Made by a program: the position numbers and the translations under genes. Of a DNA stretch of 32,146 nucleotides, positions 23,832-32,146 are shown one piece after another. The DNA is from Candidatus Gastranaerophilales bacterium. Its GTDB lineage: Bacteria > Cyanobacteriota > Vampirovibrionia > Gastranaerophilales > Gastranaerophilaceae. The stretch lies in assembly GCA_024695865.1 (NCBI GenBank), contig JAILHI010000003.1, positions 1 through 32,146 on the forward strand, read 5' to 3'. The first letter of the stretch is position 1. The number at the start of each line of letters is the position of its first letter. The notes below the pieces were generated by a model. The model searched no databases, was not told where the DNA came from, and worked only from the letters and a program-made list of their open reading frames with translations.

Positions 23832-23840
23832 TCGGATTTA

Positions 23841-25547
23841 ATGACAAAAATAATTGACAAAAAATACTTATTTATTACACTTGCGGGTATATGTTTTTTG
23901 CTGTACCTGATACGTATAAGCAGTTATGTTCTGGTGGATTTTCTCGACGAAACAAAATATGCCGCCGTTTTGTCGGAAATGCACGGTGTCAAATCACTTC
24001 TTGTTCCGTACATAGATGGTAAAATAACTTTCGGGGCGGGGATTTTTTATTACTTCTTTGTAAAAATATCCACCCTGATTTTCGGAAGAATGGGCGAATT
24101 TGCTCTCAGACTTCCGTCTGTTTTATGCACTTTTGCAACTCTTGCGGCGGTTTTCGCCTTCACAAAAAGAATGGTTAACAAAAAATTTGCAATAATAATT
24201 ACGTTGTCTTTATTTGCAAACATTGCTTTTCTCGTTTCTTCATCAGTATCTTCACCAAAATTATTTTCGGCATGCTTTATAACCATAGCCGTTTTATCCT
24301 GCTGCATGCCCGCCTTTATAGAAAGATTTGAACGCAAACCGTATTATTATTTTTCGTTTTGGTTTTTCTCTCTGCTTGCGGCATTAAGCGGGGAAATAAG
24401 TTGCTTTATGCTTCCTTTTGTAATTGTTTTTCCCGTTCTGATTATTTGTAATAAATTCAGGGAATTTATCGAGCCGAAGAATATTTTTCCGGGACTTCTG
24501 ACGTATGTTTTATGCCTTTCTTTGTATTTTTTTGCAGGGTATAAACTTTTCAGTTACGACTTTTTGTACTTTATCGGCGCATCGTCCGCTCCGCAGATTT
24601 TCTGCGGAAATATGGAGGAAAAATTATTACATATTATTAAAAACGACGGATTGTTCCTCGTTTTAGGCGGATTGCCATGGATTTTGTCTTTTCTGACAAT
24701 TTTTGCATCACTTTTTGTCAAAATTTTCAGAGAAATTTTTATTCACAAAACCCCGATAAAACAAATAACCTTTGACGAGGGAAGAAAATTCTTTTTAATC
24801 TCAATTTGGGCAATAGTTTGTTCTCTTTGTTATGCTTTTATATGGCACAAAGACAGTTTTGACATATTTTTAACCTTCTTCTTTTTTATGTCGTTCACAT
24901 CAGGCTACTACTGGTACAGAAATATTGATTCTGACGCCCATAAAAAAGCGGTTTTTATCCCATCTCTTCTGTTTTATATAATGCTTGTTCTTGCAACCGT
25001 TGTATTAACGGCATCATATTTCTTCGTAACACCGCTTCAGAAAGAATACGTTGAACCTTTAATCATACCGATAATGGTCATAACACTGTTTGTATCGGTT
25101 CCCGGATTGATTGCCGTTGTTCTGAAAAGAAAAGTTTTAAATTTTTCGATGCACATTACTTTTTCAATTCTGTTTTTCTTTTTTCTGACGGGATTGTTAT
25201 ACAACTACGTTTCCTCTTTTGGAGAAAACGACCTTATTAACTTTGCAGAAAAGGCAAAGCAGGACAATGCAATGCTTGCAACCTACAACGTCCGAAACAA
25301 ATACTCAATGATATATTATTATGCGGCACCCGTTATTTTTAACGGCGAAATGGATTTTGAACAAGTTTACGATAACTACGGCGATACAAGAAACGTTTAT
25401 CTTGTTTTAAAACACAGTGATTTGGCTTATATGGACAGATTCTTCGTTTACGAAGTCGTTTCAACGGGAAAAGTTTATTGCGAAATTACAAACATAAAAT
25501 ATCTTCCCAAAGACGAAATCAAAGAAGATAAAGATATTAACAACTGA
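23841..25547 (+). CDS. GT-C membrane glycosyltransferase (ArnT/PMT-like)
   Basis: The 568-aa polytopic protein has about twelve helices and the GT-C plan: first helix, then an extracytoplasmic loop with D36-E37-T-K-Y-A, matching the D-E-x-x-Y-A motif of PMT/ArnT-type (GT39/GT83) enzymes. F-x-x-R-L-P-S-V follows. These enzymes transfer a sugar from a polyprenyl-phosphate donor to lipid A, protein or polymer on the outer face. Family placement is confident but substrate is unknown. The C-terminal domain is soluble and short. The start has only a weak ribosome binding site, consistent with translational coupling to the GcvH-like gene 9 nt before. Confidence 0.82.
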   Translation: MTKIIDKKYLFITLAGICFLLYLIRISSYVLVDFLDETKYAAVLSEMHGVKSLLVPYIDGKITFGAGIFYYFFVKISTLIFGRMGEFALRLPSVLCTFATLAAVFAFTKRMVNKKFAIIITLSLFANIAFLVSSSVSSPKLFSACFITIAVLSCCMPAFIERFERKPYYYFSFWFFSLLAALSGEISCFMLPFVIVFPVLIICNKFREFIEPKNIFPGLLTYVLCLSLYFFAGYKLFSYDFLYFIGASSAPQIFCGNMEEKLLHIIKNDGLFLVLGGLPWILSFLTIFASLFVKIFREIFIHKTPIKQITFDEGRKFFLISIWAIVCSLCYAFIWHKDSFDIFLTFFFFMSFTSGYYWYRNIDSDAHKKAVFIPSLLFYIMLVLATVVLTASYFFVTPLQKEYVEPLIIPIMVITLFVSVPGLIAVVLKRKVLNFSMHITFSILFFFFLTGLLYNYVSSFGENDLINFAEKAKQDNAMLATYNVRNKYSMIYYYAAPVIFNGEMDFEQVYDNYGDTRNVYLVLKHSDLAYMDRFFVYEVVSTGKVYCEITNIKYLPKDEIKEDKDINN

Positions 25548-25553
25548 TTTTAA

Positions 25554-27916
<2,363 letters not shown>

Positions 27917-27948
27917 TTTGGTTTTAAAATTAGAGAGAGGGTAAACAA

Positions 27949-28689
27949 ATGAAAAAATTAATTTTACTTTTAACTGCACTTTTATTTTTCCAAAATATTT
28001 CATATTCGGCACCGTTAGAAAAAGTAACCGAACAAAGAGGTTACATATCGACTCATTCCGAAAAAACAAAAGATGTTTACCCTAACATTGCAGAAATCAC
28101 CTTTACCAAAGAAAATACGGCAAAAACAATAGAACAGGCTTCAACGGAAAACAAAGCCGTCATTGCGGACATCAAAAAAGTTCTTGAAAAATTCAAAGCA
28201 GACTACCCGAACACAACCGAAATCAGAACGGGAAGTTATTCCGCAAACCCGAATTACACCTACACAAAAAACAACAAACGTCAGATTACGGGCTACACGG
28301 TAGTTAATTCCGTAACGGTAAAAACAAAAGCAACCGAACAACTCGGCAAAATGATTGACGCCGCAATAAAAGCAGGTGCGGACAGAGTAGGTTCTTTATC
28401 CTTTTCTTTTGAAAATGACGGAACAATCTGCAAAGAGTTAATCAACCTCGCAACAAAAGAGGCTTATGATATGGCAACTCAAACAGCATCTGCCGCAAAA
28501 GAAACAATAAAAGGTGTTAAATCGGTAAATACGGGCTGTTACACACAAATGCACAATACCTCAAACTTCCGTAACTATTCGGCTAAAATGATGGCGGCAG
28601 ACGGCGAAACTGCCGAACCTGAAACCTCTGTTACCCCCGGAAAAATTAAAGTCAGAGCCACCGTTAATGCAGATTTTTACGTAAAATAA
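27949..28689 (+). CDS. SIMPL/DUF541-domain secreted protein
   Basis: The 246-aa protein has an N-terminal signal peptide (K-K-L-I-L-L-L-T-A-L-L-F-F, then S-Y-S-A). It continues with the SIMPL/DUF541 pattern: I-x-F-T-K-E, A-x-x-x-A-x-V-I-x-x-I-K-x-V-L, then Y-x-x-N-P-N-Y-T-Y and R-Q-I-T-G-Y-T-V-V-N-S-V-T-V, A-G-A-D-R-V-G-S-L-S-F and V-R-A-T-V-N-A-D-F. SIMPL proteins are mostly periplasmic or outer-surface and of undefined function, some linked to kinase signalling or stress. The ATG at 27949 follows a Shine-Dalgarno run of AGAGAGAGGG. It is 3 nt ahead of the hisC fusion. Confidence 0.82.
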   Translation: MKKLILLLTALLFFQNISYSAPLEKVTEQRGYISTHSEKTKDVYPNIAEITFTKENTAKTIEQASTENKAVIADIKKVLEKFKADYPNTTEIRTGSYSANPNYTYTKNNKRQITGYTVVNSVTVKTKATEQLGKMIDAAIKAGADRVGSLSFSFENDGTICKELINLATKEAYDMATQTASAAKETIKGVKSVNTGCYTQMHNTSNFRNYSAKMMAADGETAEPETSVTPGKIKVRATVNADFYVK

Positions 28690-28692
28690 ACC

Positions 28693-30414
28693 ATGACAGA
28701 ACCAAAACTATCCGTAAAAAATACAAAACCTTATGATGTTCCTCTTTTTGAAGAAGAATATTCTTTAAAAATTGATGCAAACGAAAATCTTTTCGGAGCA
28801 TCTGACAAGGTTATTGAAGCCCTGCATAAAATCACAAAAGAACAACTTCTGAAATACCCCGTTTACGGCAGTCTGACGCAGAAACTTGCAGATTTTTACG
28901 GTGTTTCGATTGATAATATAAAAGTTACAAACGGCGCCGATGAGGCCTTATTTTCCCTAATGAATGCCTATCTCGAAAACGGCGATGCAATGCTGACCGT
29001 TACTCCGTCTTTTTCAATGCCGAAACTTTATGCACAGATTTCGGGCGGAGAAGTTATTGAAATTCCCTACAAAAAACGCTGGGTTTTTCCGATTAACGAA
29101 TTTTTAAAACAGATTAAAAATAACCAGAAGATTAAAATCGTACATCTTACAAGTCCGAACAATCCGACAGGCGATTGTCTGAACGAAGAACTTGCAGACA
29201 AAATCATCAAAGCCGCAAAAGACAAACTCGTTATTTTTGACGAAACTTATGCGGGTTACTGTGATTTTTCGATGATAAGCAAAGTTAAAAAATACGACAA
29301 TATCGCCGTTGTCAAATCTTTTTCAAAAGATTTTGCACTTGCAGGGCTCAGGATAGGCTACATTATCACTCACCCCGACAGAGTCAAACTCTTAAAAACA
29401 GTTATTTCGCCCTATTCCGTAAACACAATAGCGGCAACTCTCGCAGAAGCGGCTTTATCAGATACAGAACATTTTAAAAAAGTAAGAAAAGCCGTCAAAA
29501 AATCTGTCGAATACCTGACAAAAGAACTTAAAAACACAGGCTTTACGGTTTATCCGTCAGAAGCAAACTTTGTACTGATTGATGCAAAAGAAAAAGCCGA
29601 TTTTGTTTTCAATACCCTTTTGAAGAACGGAATAAAAGTCAGAAAATTTTCCGCTCCCGATATGCAGGGTCTAATCAGAATTACCGCTCCCGATTTAAAA
29701 AACTGCAAAAAAATCATTTCCCTTTTGCAGCCTAAAAAAACTCTCATTTTTGATATGGACGGCGTTCTGGTCGATGTTTCAAACTCTTACAGAACAACCA
29801 TTAAAAAAACTTACGAATATTTTGCAAAAGGCAAAACCGTAACTTATGACGATATTTCACAGGCAAAAAGCCTTGGCGGACTCAACAACGACTGGGATTT
29901 GACAGAATATCTGCTAAAAAAAGACGGTTTCAAAGTCAGCAAAAAAAAGATTATCGAAGTCTTTGAAAAAATCTATTTTGATAACGGAAAAGGCTTAATA
30001 AGCAAAGAAAAGTTTTTGTTTGATAAAAAATTAATAAAAAAACTGTCAGAAAAATATAATCTCGCAATCTTTACGGGCAGACCGAGAACCGAAGCGCTTT
30101 TCACCCTGCAAAAAGAAAATGTCGAACGGTACTTTTACCCGATAATCACAATGGACGACCTGCCGAAAGACAAACAAAAACCCGATATTTTGGGAATTGA
30201 AAAAATCAAAAAATCAGTATCTTCAACAAATATTTATTATTTTGGCGATACAAAAGACGATATGCTCTGCGGAATTAAAGCAAATGTCATAGCCGTCGGT
30301 ATTCTCCCCCCTCAAAATCAGACAGACGAATACAAAAAACTTTTAAAACAGAGCGGGGCAAAAAAGGTTTTAAAATCAATAAACAAACTTGAACAAATTA
30401 CGGAAAGAAAATAA
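28693..30414 (+). CDS. hisC: histidinol-phosphate aminotransferase fused to a HAD phosphatase domain
   Basis: The 573-aa protein has two enzymes in one chain. Residues 1-345 are a fold-type I PLP aminotransferase of the HisC group: K-I-D-A-N-E-N, S-P-N-N-P-T-G (154-160), D-E-T-Y-A, and S-F-S-K212 as the PLP lysine, F-A-L-A-G-L-R. Residues about 350-573 are a HAD hydrolase with D354-M-D356-G, T461-G-R and G518-D-T-K-D-D. The cap lies between motifs I and II, which makes it class IA. HisC makes L-histidinol phosphate from imidazole acetol-phosphate. The next step needs a phosphatase, and the fused HAD could supply it, while the following gene is hisB (dehydratase). The phosphatase identity is inference. 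No strong RBS is visible. Confidence 0.85.
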   Translation: MTEPKLSVKNTKPYDVPLFEEEYSLKIDANENLFGASDKVIEALHKITKEQLLKYPVYGSLTQKLADFYGVSIDNIKVTNGADEALFSLMNAYLENGDAMLTVTPSFSMPKLYAQISGGEVIEIPYKKRWVFPINEFLKQIKNNQKIKIVHLTSPNNPTGDCLNEELADKIIKAAKDKLVIFDETYAGYCDFSMISKVKKYDNIAVVKSFSKDFALAGLRIGYIITHPDRVKLLKTVISPYSVNTIAATLAEAALSDTEHFKKVRKAVKKSVEYLTKELKNTGFTVYPSEANFVLIDAKEKADFVFNTLLKNGIKVRKFSAPDMQGLIRITAPDLKNCKKIISLLQPKKTLIFDMDGVLVDVSNSYRTTIKKTYEYFAKGKTVTYDDISQAKSLGGLNNDWDLTEYLLKKDGFKVSKKKIIEVFEKIYFDNGKGLISKEKFLFDKKLIKKLSEKYNLAIFTGRPRTEALFTLQKENVERYFYPIITMDDLPKDKQKPDILGIEKIKKSVSSTNIYYFGDTKDDMLCGIKANVIAVGILPPQNQTDEYKKLLKQSGAKKVLKSINKLEQITERK

Positions 30415-30415
30415 T

Positions 30416-31000
30416 ATGAGAACTTCAAAAAAAGAAAGAACAACAAAAGAAACATCAATAAAAACCGAAATAAATATAGACGGCAACGGACAATATAAAA
30501 TTGAAACAGACTTAAAATTTTTCAAACACATGCTCGAACAATTTGCCGCACATTCGGACTTTGATATCACAATCGAAGCAAAATCCCTCGACGGCGACAG
30601 CCACCACCTCGTTGAAGATACCGCAATCACTCTCGGCGAGGCTATTTCGGAAGCCCTCGGCGATAAAAAAGGCATAAAAAGATACGGAACACAATTTCTG
30701 CCGATGGACGAAGCCCTCGTCAGATGTGTTCTTGACTTGTCGGGCAGAGCCTTTTGCAAAGTAAACGTTCCCTTAAAAGACGAAAAAACCTCTGATTTTG
30801 AAACCGTTTTACTCGCACACTTTTTCAGAAGTTTATCTCAAAGTTTAAAAGCAGCAATCCATATAGACATGCTTGACGGCGAAGATACCCATCACATCAT
30901 TGAAGCGGTTTTCAAAGCCTTTGCAAGAGCCTTGGCGCAAGCCGTTTCCATCGATGAAAAAAATCAGAACAAAATCATGTCAACAAAAGGTGTTTTATAA
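30416..31000 (+). CDS. hisB: imidazoleglycerol-phosphate dehydratase
   Basis: The 194-aa protein dehydrates imidazoleglycerol phosphate in histidine synthesis; it is the stand-alone dehydratase without an attached phosphatase. The start is ATG 30416, one nt after the hisC fusion stop, chosen because GGAAAG (30402-30407) lies 8 nt upstream and the length then fits the family. The frame opens earlier (30389), but that would overlap hisC. Metal-binding motifs: F-F-K-H-M-L-E-Q-F-A-A-H-S-D-F, D-S-H-H-L-V-E-D and D-T-H-H-I-I-E-A-V-F-K. The last is followed by a helix that completes the fold. Confidence 0.95.
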   Translation: MRTSKKERTTKETSIKTEINIDGNGQYKIETDLKFFKHMLEQFAAHSDFDITIEAKSLDGDSHHLVEDTAITLGEAISEALGDKKGIKRYGTQFLPMDEALVRCVLDLSGRAFCKVNVPLKDEKTSDFETVLLAHFFRSLSQSLKAAIHIDMLDGEDTHHIIEAVFKAFARALAQAVSIDEKNQNKIMSTKGVL

Positions 31001-31016
31001 AAGGCATACCAAAATA

Positions 31017-31883
31017 ATGGAAAACAAAATAAAAATTGCGGTAGTAAATTTCAAAACCGTATGGGGAAACAAAGAAAAAAACCTTAAATCAATCTGTGAA
31101 TACTGCCAAAAGGCAGGCGAACAAAAAACAAATTTAATTGTTTTTCCCGAAACGGCTTTGACAGGATACGATAACGACAAAGAACATCAAAAATCCGAAA
31201 AAATGCATCTAAAACTTGCTGAAACAATACCCGGGAAATCAACCGAAATTGTTTCCGAATATGCAAAAAAATATGGCATGTATGTTGTTTTTGGCATGGC
31301 TGAAAAGTCTGATGATAAAATCTATAACTCGGCAGCAATAATATATCCCGACGGAAAATGTACCTCTTACAGAAAACTTCACCTTCCGTTTGACGAAAAA
31401 GAATGGGCGGAAACAGGGGAAAAACCTGAACTTATTGATTCTGAATTTGGAAAAATCGGCATAACCATTTGTTATGACACCTACTGTTTTCCTGAATTAA
31501 TCAGATATTACAGGGCAAAAGGCGCAAGATTAATTTTGAACGTAACGGCATGCCCTGATGTACCATGCACAATGGGTGCCGCAAAACTGACACTTCCCGC
31601 CTATGCCTACACAAACTATGTTTTTATAGCCTCTGCAAACTTGTGCGGAAAAGAAATCAGAAGCAATTTTACGGGCGGAAGCTGTATAATCGGCCCCGAT
31701 AAATCAAAAGGAGGCTATTTTGTTTATGCGGGAAAAATGTTCGGCGACAAAGACTCTGAAAAAGACGATTTGATTATCGGGGAAATTGATTTGTCTCTTG
31801 CCGATAAATATACCGATATACCGATTTTTTCGGGAGATTGGAACCCCGTTTTGTATAAAAAACTGTATTCTGAATTTGAATAA
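31017..31883 (+). CDS. carbon-nitrogen hydrolase (nitrilase superfamily amidase)
   Basis: The start is ATG 31017 (288 aa), 16 nt after hisB; the frame is open from 30873 inside hisB but the first conserved strand (K-I-A-V-V-N-F) begins just after this ATG. The catalytic triad is Glu45 (F-P-E-T), Lys120 (Y-R-K-L-H-L) and Cys152 (I-C-Y-D-T-Y-C-F-P-E). It hydrolyses a C-N bond of an amide, carbamoyl or nitrile substrate. Members include omega-amidases and beta-ureidopropionases; which one is not clear. It is the last gene of the operon and is followed by a terminator 45 nt further on. Confidence 0.9.
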   Translation: MENKIKIAVVNFKTVWGNKEKNLKSICEYCQKAGEQKTNLIVFPETALTGYDNDKEHQKSEKMHLKLAETIPGKSTEIVSEYAKKYGMYVVFGMAEKSDDKIYNSAAIIYPDGKCTSYRKLHLPFDEKEWAETGEKPELIDSEFGKIGITICYDTYCFPELIRYYRAKGARLILNVTACPDVPCTMGAAKLTLPAYAYTNYVFIASANLCGKEIRSNFTGGSCIIGPDKSKGGYFVYAGKMFGDKDSEKDDLIIGEIDLSLADKYTDIPIFSGDWNPVLYKKLYSEFE

Positions 31884-31928
31884 AAAAATTCTTTTAGAAA
31901 AATACCGTTTATGGTTTTCAGACATAAA

Positions 31929-31958
31929 AAAAGGGATAACCGTTAAGTTATCCCTTTT
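31929..31958. terminator. bidirectional rho-independent terminator between convergent genes
   Basis: A perfect 12-bp stem, AAAAGGGATAAC (31929-31940) with GTTATCCCTTTT (31947-31958), has a 6-nt loop and A-runs on one side, T-runs on the other. Either transcript ends in U residues, so it serves both the amidase operon and the convergent gene to the right. Confidence 0.92.
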
Positions 31959-31974
31959 CTTTCTGAACTTTTGA

Positions 31975-32146
31975 TTAAGCAACGTATTTAGGAGTTGCGC
32001 TCTTAATTGCGCTTTCTTCTGCCTTTTCAACCTGTTGAAGTTCCTGTTGTGCTGCGTTTAACAAAGTAGTAAGTCTTTGTTTTTCAGTATCGATTTGCTT
32101 TTGTTTAGCGTTCATTTGTGCTGCATAAGCATCATCTGATTTTGAC
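31975..32146 (-). CDS. partial coiled-coil protein (3' end; gene runs off the right edge)
   Basis: The reading frame on the minus strand is open from the window edge to TAA (complement of 31975-31977), giving the last 56 residues of a protein. They begin S-K-S-D-D-A-Y-A-A-Q and end A-T-P-K-Y-V-A. The stretch is rich in Gln, Ala, Lys and Glu with heptad-like spacing, so it is probably coiled coil. It resembles the coiled-coil style of the CHAP proteins at 6699 and 8742 but shares no clear block with them. It converges on the amidase operon and shares its terminator. No function can be given. Confidence 0.7.
   Translation of the reverse strand, partial: SKSDDAYAAQMNAKQKQIDTEKQRLTTLLNAAQQELQQVEKAEESAIKSATPKYVA

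Noticed and set aside
30389..30415. Upstream start of hisB overlapping the hisC fusion
   Set aside because: It adds nine residues without a ribosome binding site; ATG 30416 has a GGAAAG 8 nt upstream and gives the usual length.
30873..31016. Upstream extension of the amidase gene inside hisB
   Set aside because: The first 48 codons are an out-of-frame reading of hisB; the nitrilase fold begins at ATG 31017.

Overview
The window is about 32 kb of AT-rich bacterial chromosome. It begins inside the 5' part of a 16S rRNA gene (minus strand) and otherwise carries mostly housekeeping and cell-surface genes, tightly packed, with Shine-Dalgarno starts and standard stop codons. I see no phage, insertion sequence, CRISPR array or tRNA. 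The lineage is inferred, not proved. An LdpA-like two-cluster ferredoxin protein, a family I know from Cyanobacteria, sits in a genome of gut-anaerobe character with low GC, three tandem radical SAM genes and no photosynthesis genes in view. This fits a non-photosynthetic relative of Cyanobacteria (Vampirovibrionia/Melainabacteria, perhaps Gastranaerophilales). The 16S fragment would settle it.

Layout. 1-399: 16S rRNA 5' part, followed (reading leftwards) by a ~210 nt leader and a strong TTGACA-N17-TACGAT promoter at 618-646. 724-793 holds a cluster of palindromes. 993-4105, plus strand: small zinc ribbon protein, YhcC-like radical SAM protein, cysS, MarR regulator. 4302-6527: DUF2339-type membrane protein with its own promoter and terminator. 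6699-10574: two tandem 610-aa paralogues (conserved N-terminus, EF-hand-like loop, Ala/Gly-rich linker, long coiled coil, CHAP hydrolase), each preceded by a textbook sigma-28/sigma-D promoter (TAAA-N15-GCCGATAT) and followed by a terminator. 10701-15905: three tandem paralogous radical SAM proteins with an N-terminal SPASM-like cysteine pattern, then a MATE exporter and a membrane-anchored alpha/beta hydrolase, all overlapping or nearly so. 15878-19007, minus strand: SPOR-domain protein, HEAT-repeat protein and M20 peptidase (PepT-like). 19182-23373, plus strand: lytic transglycosylase, NrtR-like Nudix regulator, a MITE/REP-like repeat, NFACT/RqcH-type protein, LdpA-like protein. 23448-31883: an apparent eight-gene operon (GcvH-like protein without the lipoyl lysine, GT-C glycosyltransferase, ligA, small membrane protein, SIMPL protein, hisC-HAD fusion, hisB, nitrilase-family amidase) ending in a bidirectional terminator. 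31975-32146: 3' end of a minus-strand coiled-coil gene.

The best candidates for something undescribed are (a) the sigma-28-type promoter pair driving two signal-peptide-less EF-hand/coiled-coil/CHAP proteins, reminiscent of sigma-D control of autolysins in Bacillus subtilis, and (b) the three tandem radical SAM enzymes with what looks like a SPASM-type cysteine domain moved in front of the radical SAM core, coupled to a MATE exporter. Smaller surprises are the GcvH-like protein with Gly in place of the lipoylated Lys, the LdpA homologue outside a photosynthetic context, the HisC-HAD fusion next to HisB, and an NrtR-like protein with a broken Nudix box. All calls were read from sequence by eye, with no database search.
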